From NCBI RefSeq assembly GCF_013409575.1, contig NZ_JACCCY010000001.1, forward strand, positions 186,001 through 250,000: a DNA stretch of 64,000 bases. The letters are read 5' to 3'. Below the pieces are notes generated by a model, which saw only the letters and a program-made list of their open reading frames with translations, made no database searches and was not told where the DNA came from. Numbering within the stretch: the first letter of the stretch is position 1; the number at the start of each line of letters is the position of its first letter. Shown piece by piece: positions 27,475 to 37,004 of this stretch. The translations under genes and the position numbers were made by a program. The stretch is from Macellibacteroides fermentans. GTDB taxonomy: Bacteria > Bacteroidota > Bacteroidia > Bacteroidales > Tannerellaceae.

Positions 27475-29178
27475 ATGAAAAAAGATCAGATACAAACTCT
27501 TCCTCCCTTGTCTGTAACACTCTCTTTAGAGGAGTATCAAGGCCTGTTGGACAGGCTTCGTTTGAGTGAACAGAAGGATCTGGAGTATGTGCAAAAGATC
27601 TTAGAGAATGAGCAAACTATCCGGGCGAAGGAACAAGAGATTCTTGATAAGAAACAAGAGATTCTTGCGAAAGAACAAGAGATCTATGAGAAGAAGCAAG
27701 AGGCCTTTGAAAGTAAGCTTGAACTTATAGAAGCGCAGGAAGAGATTGATCGCCTGCGCTGGAAGCTGCTCTGTTTGAATCGTTTCTGCTGGGGAAGCTC
27801 CAGTGAAAAACGACGGCTTCCTCTGGATCCTTCCCAATTAAGCATCTGCTTTGTTCAGTCTCCACAAAATGTGAATATAGAACAGGAGAAGCAGAAAGAA
27901 CAGAAAGAGATAGAAAAGGACAAAGAATATTCCCGTTTTCGTAAAAGCTTCAAGGAGAAAAAGATCTCGCATGCACGCAAACCTATTCCTTCAGAACTTC
28001 CACGCATCAGCAAAATTCTGGAGCCATCGGTTGATCTGAGCGGAGCGATCAGAATGGGTGAAGAGGTTACCGAGCGTTATGCTGTTCAGCCGCGCAAGTT
28101 GTATGTGGAGCAATTGGTACGCCCGCGCTACAAACTCCCTGATGGAAGTATTGTAATAGCTCCTCTTCCTTCAATGGCCTATCCCCGGAGCAATGCATCG
28201 GAGAGCGCGTTGACCCATATCGCCGTATCTAAGTATGCAGACCATCTTCCACTAAACCGTCAGATAGAGATATTTTCACGCGAAGGGGTTCACTTGTCAG
28301 CTTCTACGGTCAGCAACTGGATGACTGCTGCCGCCCAATGTATAGAACCTATATATAATGAACTGCGTGAGACGCTGAAAGCGAGTCGTTACGTGCAAGC
28401 TGACGAAACTCCTCATAAGGTGTTGGAATCAGAGAAGCCCGGATCGTTGCATCAGGGATATATGTGGGTTTTTTATCTGCCCCATTGCAAAAGTCCATAT
28501 ATTGAATACCACCCGGGCCGTAGCTCTTCAGCGTTAGGTACACTGTTAAGTGGAAAAACCGAGATCGTACAAAGTGATGGTTATGCAGTGTATGATGTTT
28601 TCGACAAGCTGGAAGGGAAGATGCATCTGTGCTGCTGGGCCCATGTCCGGCGAAAGTTTGTCGAAGCCGAAAGCTATGATCCGCCATCGGCACGTTATGT
28701 GCTTGATGAAATTGGAAAACTTTATGCCGTGGAAGACGAAATACGGAAAAAAGAACTAACAAATGCCCAGGCAACCAACTTGAGGAAGGAAAATGCGTAC
28801 CCGATAATTAAAGGGCTGGAAGTCTGGACAACAGAAAACCTGCTGAAAACACCCCCTGACTCTCCACTTGATAAGGCAATACGTTATATGTATACCCGCT
28901 TTGAACAGCTATCTCATTATGTCAATGATGCCGAATTGGCTATTGACAACAACGCTGTGGAGCGTGCTATACGCCCAATTACCCTGAGCCGGAAAAATTG
29001 CCTCTTCTCCGGATCACACGATGCGGCACATACCGCTGCTATATTTTTCTCTTTACTGGGTGCATGTAAAGAAAACAACGTAAACCCAACACGCTGGTTA
29101 ATGGATTGCCTGACCAGGGTACAAAACTGTGATCCCAAAAATTACAAGGAACTATTACCTCATAACTGGAAAAAGTAA
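27475..29178 (+). CDS. tnpC: IS66 transposase TnpC
   Basis: DDE transposase of 567 residues. N-terminal coiled coil with five heptads of the type KEQEILx (about residues 45-79), a central region with a degenerate zinc-finger part, then the IS66 catalytic core: YVQADETPHK (first Asp), IVQSDGYAVYD (second Asp), CWAHVRRKF, and NNAVERAIRPI with the Glu, followed by the C-terminal GSHDAAHTAAIFFSLLGACKEN block. Full length, no frameshift. An in-frame TTG start 39 bp upstream is less likely because it falls within the promoter. Confidence 0.92.
   Translation: MKKDQIQTLPPLSVTLSLEEYQGLLDRLRLSEQKDLEYVQKILENEQTIRAKEQEILDKKQEILAKEQEIYEKKQEAFESKLELIEAQEEIDRLRWKLLCLNRFCWGSSSEKRRLPLDPSQLSICFVQSPQNVNIEQEKQKEQKEIEKDKEYSRFRKSFKEKKISHARKPIPSELPRISKILEPSVDLSGAIRMGEEVTERYAVQPRKLYVEQLVRPRYKLPDGSIVIAPLPSMAYPRSNASESALTHIAVSKYADHLPLNRQIEIFSREGVHLSASTVSNWMTAAAQCIEPIYNELRETLKASRYVQADETPHKVLESEKPGSLHQGYMWVFYLPHCKSPYIEYHPGRSSSALGTLLSGKTEIVQSDGYAVYDVFDKLEGKMHLCCWAHVRRKFVEAESYDPPSARYVLDEIGKLYAVEDEIRKKELTNAQATNLRKENAYPIIKGLEVWTTENLLKTPPDSPLDKAIRYMYTRFEQLSHYVNDAELAIDNNAVERAIRPITLSRKNCLFSGSHDAAHTAAIFFSLLGACKENNVNPTRWLMDCLTRVQNCDPKNYKELLPHNWKK
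27607..27711 (+). repeat. 21-bp tandem repeats inside tnpC
   Basis: Five consecutive 21-bp units (starts 27607, 27628, 27649, 27670, 27691), the last four very similar, encode heptads KEQEILD, KKQEILA, KEQEIYE and KKQEAFE of the coiled coil. Repeat number could vary by slippage without breaking the frame. Confidence 0.8.
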
Positions 29179-29391
29179 TCTAAAAAATTATCTTGCTAAA
29201 GCTATAAATAGAATAATACTATTTTATCACACGTACTACACCGAATACTTACTATAGAAAATGGTTAAATGATACGAGGTTGTTGCTTGTGTATGGGAGG
29301 ATAGCTTTTACTTATGAATGACAGAATAATAAAATGAGTTTGAAAAGTATGGATTGATATCATGAATCAGATTATGGTTTGGATATACAAG

Positions 29392-29427
29392 AAAAAGCCC
29401 CGTAATGAATACTCATTACGGGGCTTT
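29392..29427. terminator. terminator after the M3 peptidase gene
   Basis: Perfect 15-bp stem AAAGCCCCGTAATGA / TCATTACGGGGCTTT with a 4-nt loop; T5 follows on the minus strand. Confidence 0.88.
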
Positions 29428-29447
29428 AAACTATACAGTAAACGGTA

Positions 29448-31562
29448 TTACATCAAACCTCTGTTCTTTAACAAAGGAGCTGTACCGGGTTCTTTTCCTC
29501 TAAAATTCTTGTACATATCCATTGCATCATCAATTGCTCCGGGAGTAAGTACGTTATTACGGAATTTGATGGCTTTGTCCTGATTAAAGATATCGCCTGT
29601 TTCTTTGAATGCTTCAAAAGCATCGGCATCCAGCACCTCTGCCCAGATATAGCTATAATATCCGGCTGTATAACCACCACCCATGGTATGATTAAAATAG
29701 GTAGAACGATAACGTGGAGGAATCTGCTTAAGCAAGCCTCTTTTATTCATTACGTTTGCTTCAAATTCCATTGCATCCAGATTGGCAGGAACTTCTTTCA
29801 GAACATGGTAATCCATATCAAGCAACGACGCAGCCAAATACTCTACTGTAGCAAATCCCTGACCATATTTTCCGCTCTTTTCAAGCTTTTCAATCAATGC
29901 AGCCGGAATTACTTCGCCTGTTTTGTAATGTTTGGCATATACCTTAAGCACTTCTGGTTCAAATACCCAATGTTCCATAATCTGAGAAGGCAATTCTACG
30001 AAATCGCGCGGTACACTTGCTACTCCAAAATAATGAACATCTCTGAAAAGGCTGTGTAATCCATGACCAAATTCGTGGAATAAAGTACTTGCTTCATCGG
30101 CACTTAGCAATGCAGGCTGATCTCCTGCAGGTTTGCTGAAGTTACATACAATCGTAACAACCGGAGCAAGACGTTTGCCGTTTTCATAGGTTTGCGAACG
30201 ATATCCACCACACCATGCGCCGCCTCTTTTGCTTTCACGTGGGAAAAAGTCCATATACAACACACCCAGATGTGTACCATCTTTGTCTTTGCATTCAAAA
30301 GCCGTTGCTTCTTCGTGCGGTGTTGGAATATCTTTAATTTCAGTAAAAGTGATTCCATACAACTTATTAGCCACATAGAAAGCCCCATCGCGTACGTTGT
30401 TTAATTCGAGGTACGGACGAACTTCGTTTTCATCCAGATTGAATTTGGCAATCTTTGCCTTTTCAAAATAGTAACGCCAGTCCCATCCTTCGGGTTCGAA
30501 GTTACCACCCTCCTTCTTTATTTCGGCTTTAATGTCGGCCAATTCATCTTTTGCCTTGGCTAATGCCGGTGTCCAGACTTCATCCAACAGAGCGTAAACT
30601 TTCTCGGGAGTTTTAGCCATACGGTCTTCCAACATAAATGAGGCGTAATCTTTGTAACCCATTAATTTGGCCTTTTCCAGACGAAGTGTCACCAGCTTCT
30701 TTACCACCTCTTTATTGTCGGATTTATTTCCGTTGTTACCACGGTTGATGTAGCCGTTGTAAATTTTTTCGCGTAATGCTCTGTTGTCAGCGTACTGTAA
30801 GAATGGCATTACACTGGGATTATGAAGTGTAAACAACCATTTACCTTCCAGTTTAGCAGCTTTAGCAGCATCGGCAGCCGAAGCAATCAGACTGGCCGGC
30901 AGACCCGAAAGATCTTCCTTCTTATCGATAATTAGTTGAAAATCGTTGGTTTCCTTCAGCATATTCTGACCAAAAGTAAGCTCCAACATAGATAACTCGC
31001 TATTTAGTTCGCGCAATTTAGCCTGCTTTGCAGCATCCAGATTCGCTCCGCCACGTACAAAGTCTTTGTAGGTTTCTTCCAGCAACTTAGCCTGTTCTTT
31101 TGTAAGATTAAGCTTTGATTTCTGATCGTAAACAAACTTTACACGCTGAAACAGTCCGGCATTCAGCTTGATATCGTCGCGGTGCTTTGAAAGCAATGGC
31201 GAAAGTTCGCGGCTGATTGCCTGCATTTCGTCCGAAGTATTGGCACTGTTCTGTCCATAAAACACAGCACTAACTTTCGATAAAAGTTTACCACTCTGAT
31301 CTAGAGCAACAATGGTGTTCTCGAAAGTAGCTGCGCTACGTTGCTTAACAATGGCATTAATCTCCTGAGCCTGTTCTTCCATTCCTTTTAGGAAAGCCTC
31401 TTTGTAATGCTCCAATTTAATTTTGTCGAAAGGAGGAACCTTAAACGGCGTAGTGTATTCGGCAAGAAACGGATTCCCGTTAGCCGGCACACCTTGAGCC
31501 GAAACATTTGTCCAGGCCCCCAATACAAAGGCAACTCCTGCAGCCATAAGCATTTTCTTCAT
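29448..31562 (-). CDS. dcp: periplasmic M3-family metallopeptidase (peptidyl-dipeptidase Dcp-like)
   Basis: Zinc peptidase that removes C-terminal dipeptides from short peptides. 704 residues: signal peptide (ends NVSA-Q), a long helical channel part, and the catalytic HEFGH at residues 496-500 with the downstream Glu ligand in the M3 core (FVELPSQIMEHWVFEPEVL). The signal peptide argues for a periplasmic role, unlike cytosolic oligopeptidase A. Has its own promoter box (31605-31612) and terminator. Confidence 0.92.
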   Translation of the reverse strand: MKKMLMAAGVAFVLGAWTNVSAQGVPANGNPFLAEYTTPFKVPPFDKIKLEHYKEAFLKGMEEQAQEINAIVKQRSAATFENTIVALDQSGKLLSKVSAVFYGQNSANTSDEMQAISRELSPLLSKHRDDIKLNAGLFQRVKFVYDQKSKLNLTKEQAKLLEETYKDFVRGGANLDAAKQAKLRELNSELSMLELTFGQNMLKETNDFQLIIDKKEDLSGLPASLIASAADAAKAAKLEGKWLFTLHNPSVMPFLQYADNRALREKIYNGYINRGNNGNKSDNKEVVKKLVTLRLEKAKLMGYKDYASFMLEDRMAKTPEKVYALLDEVWTPALAKAKDELADIKAEIKKEGGNFEPEGWDWRYYFEKAKIAKFNLDENEVRPYLELNNVRDGAFYVANKLYGITFTEIKDIPTPHEEATAFECKDKDGTHLGVLYMDFFPRESKRGGAWCGGYRSQTYENGKRLAPVVTIVCNFSKPAGDQPALLSADEASTLFHEFGHGLHSLFRDVHYFGVASVPRDFVELPSQIMEHWVFEPEVLKVYAKHYKTGEVIPAALIEKLEKSGKYGQGFATVEYLAASLLDMDYHVLKEVPANLDAMEFEANVMNKRGLLKQIPPRYRSTYFNHTMGGGYTAGYYSYIWAEVLDADAFEAFKETGDIFNQDKAIKFRNNVLTPGAIDDAMDMYKNFRGKEPGTAPLLKNRGLM

Positions 31563-31604
31563 TCTTGTTCAAGTTTATTTATTAGTATATACAATTATTT
31601 TTCA

Positions 31605-31612
31605 CAAAGATA
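31605..31612 (-). promoter_or_regulatory. -7 box of the dcp promoter
   Basis: TATCTTTG on the minus strand, 43 bp before the dcp start; no clear -33 partner. Confidence 0.5.
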
Positions 31613-31647
31613 ACAGGGTTTCGGAAAACATCAGCTTTTAAGTTGTC

Positions 31648-32481
31648 TTATTTCTTTTCAAAAACAGCCTTGGCACAAGCGTATCCTTCCTCGTAGAAAC
31701 TTGTAAGCTTGTCAACATCCCGTTCAATCCTATCTACTACCACATCTCGTATCGGCCTTATCACCAGAGCCTTGCCATCGGCTTCAAGTTGTTCGATATA
31801 TTCGATGGTTTCGTTGTAGCGTTGATAGCGAAGCATCAGCTCGCGCCGTAGCTCGGGATATTTCCGGAAAACAAACCCCGGAAGTTTTTGTTGTTTAACA
31901 GGTTTCCTATATCCTTTGTTTCGCGTAAGTACAATCACATTCCGTGAATTCCCGTCGGCTTCCGATTTTCGAATGGGCAATGCATCACATACCCCTCCGT
32001 CTACCATTGGGATTCCATCTACATAGGCAATCGGACAAAGAAGCGGCAAGCTACAGGTAGCTACACAAATATCAAGCACCCTTTTCTCATCCTGTTTTTC
32101 TTCAAGGTAAACGGCTTCTCCAGTAAGGCAATTACTCGTAACCATTATAAAACGTTCCGGGGATTTAAAATACGTCTGGTAGTCGAACGGGTAAATCTTT
32201 TTAGGAAACACATTAAACAACAAATTAAAATCCATGATATTACGCTGTTTAATGAACGTTTTTAAGCCCACGTAATCATACTGCTTCATCAAATCGATGT
32301 TGCTGTATCTGGCCCTTCCACGCTGGCGCGCAGCATACGAAATTCCGGTGGTAGCCCCTGCCGAAACTCCAATGGTATAAGGGAAATAGATTCCCTTATC
32401 CATGAAATAGTCCAATACTCCGGCGGTAAAGGTGCAACGCATCCCTCCTCCTTCCAGTACAAGTCCTGTGTAACCGTCCAT
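31648..32481 (-). CDS. cytosolic patatin-like phospholipase (RssA/YjjU type)
   Basis: 277 residues, no signal peptide. Oxyanion loop GGGMRC near residue 11, nucleophile Ser in GVSAG (about residue 40) and Asp in VDGGVCDALPI. The short length and GGGMR variant match the bacterial YjjU-like patatins. Lies 10 bp downstream of the O-acetylhomoserine sulfhydrylase gene, so probably in its operon, though no functional link is evident. Confidence 0.82.
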   Translation of the reverse strand: MDGYTGLVLEGGGMRCTFTAGVLDYFMDKGIYFPYTIGVSAGATTGISYAARQRGRARYSNIDLMKQYDYVGLKTFIKQRNIMDFNLLFNVFPKKIYPFDYQTYFKSPERFIMVTSNCLTGEAVYLEEKQDEKRVLDICVATCSLPLLCPIAYVDGIPMVDGGVCDALPIRKSEADGNSRNVIVLTRNKGYRKPVKQQKLPGFVFRKYPELRRELMLRYQRYNETIEYIEQLEADGKALVIRPIRDVVVDRIERDVDKLTSFYEEGYACAKAVFEKK

Positions 32482-32491
32482 TTTACGGCAA

Positions 32492-33775
32492 TTATTTATT
32501 GGCCAGAGCCTGCTCTATATCTGCAATAATATCATCTGCACTTTCAATACCCACCGAGAAGCGGATTAAATCCGGAGCAACTCCTGCGGCAATCAACTGT
32601 TCGTCGGACAATTGGCGGTGCGTATGACTGGCCGGATGAAGCACCGATGTACGGGCATCGGCAACGTGTGTAACAATGGCAGCCAGCTTCAGGCTATCCA
32701 TAAATCTGATAGCCACATCGCGTCCGCCTTTTAAGCCAAATGTAACAACACCGCATGAACCCTTGGGCATGTATTTTTGTCCCAGTTCGTAGTATTTGTT
32801 ACCTTTCAAACCGCAGTAATTAACCCAGGCAACCTCTTCCTTACCTTCTAAGTATTGGGCAACTTTAAGCGCATTTTCGCAATGACGGGGCACACGTAAA
32901 TGTAACGTTTCGAGTCCCAGATTCAATAAAAAAGCATTTTGCGGAGATTGGGTGGAACCCAGGTCGCGCATCAGCTGAACGGTTGCTTTGGTTATATAGG
33001 CTCCTTTACCAAAAGACTCCGTATAGGTTAATCCGTGGTAAGATGCATCCGGCTCGGTTAGTCCCGGAAACTTGCCCGGATATGCGTTCCAATCGAAATT
33101 ACCACTATCCACGATGGCCCCTCCTACGCTGCTGGCATGTCCATCCATATATTTGGTCGTAGAGTGAATTACTATATCAGCTCCCCACTCGAATGGACGG
33201 CAATTGATAGGTGTAGCAAATGTATTGTCTACAATCAGAGGAACTCCCTGACTGTGGGCTATCTGGGCAAACTTTTCTATATCGAGAATACTTAATCCGG
33301 GATTGGAAATAGTTTCGGCAAAGAGCGCCTTGGTATTAGGCTGGAACGCTTTTGCAATCACATCCACCGGAGCGTCCTGATCGACAAAGGTTACTTCTAT
33401 TCCCAATTTCTTCATCGTAACAGCAAACAAGTTAAACGTTCCGCCATAAATAGTGGAAGCGCTCACGATATGATCGCCTGCAGAACAGATATTAAACATG
33501 GCATAAAAAGAGGCTGCCTGTCCCGAAGAGGTAAGCATAGCTGCCGCACCACCTTCCAGTGCGCATATTTTTGAAGCTACTGCATCATTGGTAGGATTTT
33601 GCAAACGGGTATAAAAATAACCACTTTCCTCCAAATCAAACAGTTTAGCCATCTGATCGCTGGTTTCATACTTAAATGTTGTACTCTGATAAATAGGAAG
33701 AACACGAGGTTCTCCTTTTTTCGGACTCCATCCTCCCTGTACACAGAGAGTATCCGGCTTAAATACATTACTCAT
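32492..33775 (-). CDS. metY: O-acetylhomoserine sulfhydrylase (PLP)
   Basis: Makes homocysteine from O-acetylhomoserine and sulfide (methionine synthesis). 427 residues, typical of the long MetY group rather than the roughly 380-residue MetB/MetC group. Seen: YTRLQNPTN, substrate loop, LTSSGQAAS and the PLP lysine in HSTTKYMDGH, preceded by VDNTFATP. A SAM riboswitch was looked for upstream and not seen. Promoter box at 33821-33828. Confidence 0.9.
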   Translation of the reverse strand: MSNVFKPDTLCVQGGWSPKKGEPRVLPIYQSTTFKYETSDQMAKLFDLEESGYFYTRLQNPTNDAVASKICALEGGAAAMLTSSGQAASFYAMFNICSAGDHIVSASTIYGGTFNLFAVTMKKLGIEVTFVDQDAPVDVIAKAFQPNTKALFAETISNPGLSILDIEKFAQIAHSQGVPLIVDNTFATPINCRPFEWGADIVIHSTTKYMDGHASSVGGAIVDSGNFDWNAYPGKFPGLTEPDASYHGLTYTESFGKGAYITKATVQLMRDLGSTQSPQNAFLLNLGLETLHLRVPRHCENALKVAQYLEGKEEVAWVNYCGLKGNKYYELGQKYMPKGSCGVVTFGLKGGRDVAIRFMDSLKLAAIVTHVADARTSVLHPASHTHRQLSDEQLIAAGVAPDLIRFSVGIESADDIIADIEQALANK

Positions 33776-33820
33776 CTCAAATTGTTATTAATAGATCGTT
33801 CGATATCATTTTTATGGCAA

Positions 33821-33828
33821 CAAATGTA
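33821..33828 (-). promoter_or_regulatory. -7 box of the metY promoter
   Basis: TACATTTG on the minus strand fits TAnnTTTG, 46 bp before the metY start. No -33 partner seen. Confidence 0.45.
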
Positions 33829-33886
33829 GTCATTCCCAATCAAAATAATACCGAATCGTCGCTTCTTTATAATCGGAAGCATCTAT

Positions 33887-34891
33887 TTAGTCGGGCAACA
33901 CCACTTCATTAGCAAGCGGTTGGTTTTCCATAAAGGCCTTAACGTTCAATAAGGTTGTTTCGGCGATGTTGTGCAGGGCCTCTTTCGTAAAGAATGCCTG
34001 ATGCGAAGTTACAATTACATTGTTGAAGGACAACAAACGCGCAAGTACATCGTCGTCTATTATTTTGTCGGACTTATCCTCATAGAAGTAATCTCCCTCC
34101 TCTTCATACACATCCAGTCCGGCTGCTGCAATTTTCTTATTTTTCAATCCCTCTATCAATGCATTGGTATGAATAAGCAATCCCCTGCCCGTATTAATAA
34201 TCATCACATTGTCTTTCATTTTGCATATTGAGATATCATTAATCAAATATTTGGTTTTATCTGTTAGCGGACAATGTAACGAAATAATATCCGACTGTTT
34301 GTAGAGTTCGTCCAATGTTGTGTATGTAATACCCTGTTCTTCGGCAAAGGCATAATCCGGATACAGATCGTATGCTACAATATTCATTCCAAATCCTTTG
34401 AGAATCTTAATCAAGATCTTGGCAATCTTACCAGTACCGATAATGCCGGCAGTCTTACCATGCATGTCGAAGCCCATCAATCCGTGTAAAGAAAAATTAC
34501 CATCGCGTGTTCGCCAATAAGCTCTGTGAATTTTACGGTTCAGCGAAAGCATAAGAGCTACTGCATGTTCGGCCACTGCATAGGGTGAATAGGCAGGCAC
34601 GCGTACAATCTTCATTTTGCCTTTGGCTGCAGCCAAATCAACATTATTATAACCTGCACACCGAAGGGCAAGTAATTTTACTCCATTTTTCGCCAATCCA
34701 TCAATAATCTCGGCATCGGCAGTATCATTTACAAATATACATACGGCATCTGTACCCTGTGTAAGTACCAGGTTGTTTTTATTCAGGTGCCCCTTATAGT
34801 ATTTAATATCGTAATTAAAATCTTTATTCACCTGATCAAATGAGGAGATATCGTAAGGTTTTGCTCCAAAAAATGCTATTTTGTATGCCAT
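33887..34891 (-). CDS. ldhA: D-2-hydroxyacid dehydrogenase (D-lactate dehydrogenase type)
   Basis: 334 residues, NAD-dependent, cytosolic. Rossmann motif GIIGTGKIAK (about 148-157), catalytic Arg in the NTGRG block, Glu in the DVYEEEGD region, and His in SHQAF. This set and the length match fermentative D-lactate dehydrogenase of the LdhA group; other 2-hydroxyacids cannot be excluded. No clear promoter box was found in the 100 bp upstream, which it shares with the divergent GT51 gene. Confidence 0.85.
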   Translation of the reverse strand: MAYKIAFFGAKPYDISSFDQVNKDFNYDIKYYKGHLNKNNLVLTQGTDAVCIFVNDTADAEIIDGLAKNGVKLLALRCAGYNNVDLAAAKGKMKIVRVPAYSPYAVAEHAVALMLSLNRKIHRAYWRTRDGNFSLHGLMGFDMHGKTAGIIGTGKIAKILIKILKGFGMNIVAYDLYPDYAFAEEQGITYTTLDELYKQSDIISLHCPLTDKTKYLINDISICKMKDNVMIINTGRGLLIHTNALIEGLKNKKIAAAGLDVYEEEGDYFYEDKSDKIIDDDVLARLLSFNNVIVTSHQAFFTKEALHNIAETTLLNVKAFMENQPLANEVVLPD

Positions 34892-34968
34892 AATTAATAA
34901 GTTTTAAGATAAAACAATATAGCAATATTGAAAGTTCGTTGCTTCTAACCGATTTGCTATAAAATATC

Positions 34969-34976
34969 TATCTTTG
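34969..34976 (+). promoter_or_regulatory. -7 box of the GT51 gene promoter
   Basis: TATCTTTG, 23 bp before the ATG at 35000; no -33 box at normal spacing. Confidence 0.55.
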
Positions 34977-34999
34977 CATCCAAATAAGATTGACTTCCT

Positions 35000-37003
35000 A
35001 TGAATAAAAAGCAACAGCTTAAAAAAGGAATTATAGTGGCAGCAGGTGTTTTACTATTAGTGTTGGTAACCCTTTTTGCAACCAGAAACCTTATTATTCA
35101 AAACTACGCGAACAAAAGGCTTTTGTCTTTCGAACAAAAATATTCTCTCCGGATTCATTATAACGACCTGCGGATGGAAGGACTGAATGGTCTGCATATT
35201 GAAGGGCTTTCGGTTATTCCTCTAAACTGTGATACATTTTTAAAAGCAGGTAGCATTGAGGTTCAGTTTGATTTTGCGCGCTTATTGCTATTAAAAGCGG
35301 ATGTAAAAACGGTAACCATGCACGGACTGCAAGTGGATTTTATAAAAAAAGATTCTATAAATTCCAACTTCGATTTTATTTTTAAGGCGAATGATAGGGC
35401 TCCCAAGATTTTAAATAAGGATTCGGAAGATGTAAAACAAAACGAATCGGCTCATTTTGGTGAGAATATCAGGCAAACTTTCAATCTTCTTTTCAGTGTA
35501 TTGCCTTCTAACGGCTATTTACACGACTTTAAGGTGAGCTATCAAGCTCCTGGTTACCGGTTGTTTATAGATGTGCCCCAGTTAAAGATAGATAAGGATC
35601 GTTTTAAAACAGAGATCCGTGCAGAAGAAAATGGCATGATAAGCAATCTTATTTCCGAAGGAGTATTATCGAAAGCCGACAGAGATATTGAGGCCCGGTT
35701 ATACTCAAAAGATACCAGTAAGGTTTCACTACCTTTTCTTCATTACCGGTGGGGAGCCGATCTTAAATTCGACACCTTAGCCTTCGAAGTGCGTGAAAGC
35801 AAAGCTCATAGTGATGTTCGTTTGTTAACAGGCAAAGCTTCAGTAAGTGGATTAACTCTGTTTCATTATCGTATTTCGCCCGAAATTGTACTGCTGGACA
35901 ATGCTAACTTTACTTATTCAATGAAAGTTGGCGATAATTATGTAGAAGTAGATAGTTCGTCGCAGGTACATTTTAATGCACTGAATTTAAATCCGTACTT
36001 ACGTGTAGAAAAAGATACGTCATGGAAAGTAAAAGTTTCGGTTAATAAACCGGAGTTTCCGTCGGAAGAATTGTTTGCATCTTTACCAAAGGGGCTGTTT
36101 AGTAATTTAGAGGGAATTAAAACCAGCGGAAAACTTTCCTACCACTTCCTGATGGATGTGGATTTTGGAAATGTGGACAGCTTAAAGTTTCAATCATCAC
36201 TCACATCTCATCAATTTCGTATTCTTTCGTTTGGAAATACCAACCTTGCCAAGATGAATGAACCATTTGTGTATACAGCCTATGAAGATGGAAACCCGGT
36301 TCGAAGTTTTATTACCGGTCCGGAAAACCCTAATTTCCGTCCGCTTACAGCTATTTCTCCTTTATTGCAAATGGCCGTGATGCAATCGGAAGACGGTGCT
36401 TTCTTCTATCATAACGGTTTTTTGCCGGATGCCATACGTGAAGCTCTGATTCACGATATCAAGGTTAAAAAGTTTGCCCGGGGAGGTAGTACCATCAGTA
36501 TGCAGCTTATTAAAAATGTTTTTCTGAGCAGGAACAAGAATATTGCCCGCAAACTGGAAGAGGCTCTTATTGTATGGCTGATTGAAGGAGGCCGTCTTAC
36601 CTCCAAAGAGCGAATGTTTGAGGTATATATGAATATTATCGAATGGGGACCAATGGTCTATGGTGCACAAGAGGCATCCCGCTTTTATTTTAATAAGGAT
36701 GCTTCTGATTTAACCGCAAACGAGGCTATCTTCCTGGCAAGTATCGTTCCTAAACCGAAGCGGGTGAAGTGGAGCTTTAAGGACAACATGCAGCTAAATC
36801 CTGTGCTGGATTCATATTTCAGGCTATTGGGAGAGCGCTTGGTTATTAAGGGAGTGATAACGGAAGAGGATGCTGCAAAAATAAAGCCCGAGATAACAAT
36901 CTCGGGCCCTGCAAAAGATTTTCTTTTCTCCGGTGCCAATGCCACAGATAGTGTACCTGCACCGGAAGAAGCTGAAACTTTAGATGTATTTCCTGATATG
37001 TAG
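35000..37003 (+). CDS. membrane-anchored GT51 peptidoglycan transglycosylase with AsmA-like N-terminal part
   Basis: 667 residues. One N-terminal membrane segment (about 10-28), then about 400 residues of repetitive beta-rich sequence resembling AsmA/DUF748 proteins, then a GT51 glycosyltransferase domain (about 450-610). GT51 signatures: catalytic Glu in QSEDGAFFYHNGF, RGGSTISMQLIKN, and the NIIEWGPMVYGAQEA block. No transpeptidase domain, so it should only polymerise lipid II glycan chains. The N-terminal part is far larger than in MtgA. The stop codon nearly touches that of the convergent DUF4625 gene. Confidence 0.85.
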   Translation: MNKKQQLKKGIIVAAGVLLLVLVTLFATRNLIIQNYANKRLLSFEQKYSLRIHYNDLRMEGLNGLHIEGLSVIPLNCDTFLKAGSIEVQFDFARLLLLKADVKTVTMHGLQVDFIKKDSINSNFDFIFKANDRAPKILNKDSEDVKQNESAHFGENIRQTFNLLFSVLPSNGYLHDFKVSYQAPGYRLFIDVPQLKIDKDRFKTEIRAEENGMISNLISEGVLSKADRDIEARLYSKDTSKVSLPFLHYRWGADLKFDTLAFEVRESKAHSDVRLLTGKASVSGLTLFHYRISPEIVLLDNANFTYSMKVGDNYVEVDSSSQVHFNALNLNPYLRVEKDTSWKVKVSVNKPEFPSEELFASLPKGLFSNLEGIKTSGKLSYHFLMDVDFGNVDSLKFQSSLTSHQFRILSFGNTNLAKMNEPFVYTAYEDGNPVRSFITGPENPNFRPLTAISPLLQMAVMQSEDGAFFYHNGFLPDAIREALIHDIKVKKFARGGSTISMQLIKNVFLSRNKNIARKLEEALIVWLIEGGRLTSKERMFEVYMNIIEWGPMVYGAQEASRFYFNKDASDLTANEAIFLASIVPKPKRVKWSFKDNMQLNPVLDSYFRLLGERLVIKGVITEEDAAKIKPEITISGPAKDFLFSGANATDSVPAPEEAETLDVFPDM

Positions 37004-37004
37004 T

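Larger units (their letters stand above)
26817..29252 (+). mobile_element. IS66-family insertion sequence (2436 bp)
   Basis: Terminal inverted repeats of 24 bp with one mismatch: GTATGTATTCGG.. (26817-26840) and the complement of GTAAGTATTCGG.. (29229-29252); the GTA start is typical of IS66. Carries a TnpB-like gene and tnpC. The flanking octamers (AAGAGAAG and TATAGAAA) do not match, so no clean 8-bp target duplication is visible. Confidence 0.88.

Noticed and set aside
33776-33886. SAM riboswitch before metY
   Set aside because: Only about 110 bp are available and no conserved SAM-riboswitch core or terminator hairpin is visible.
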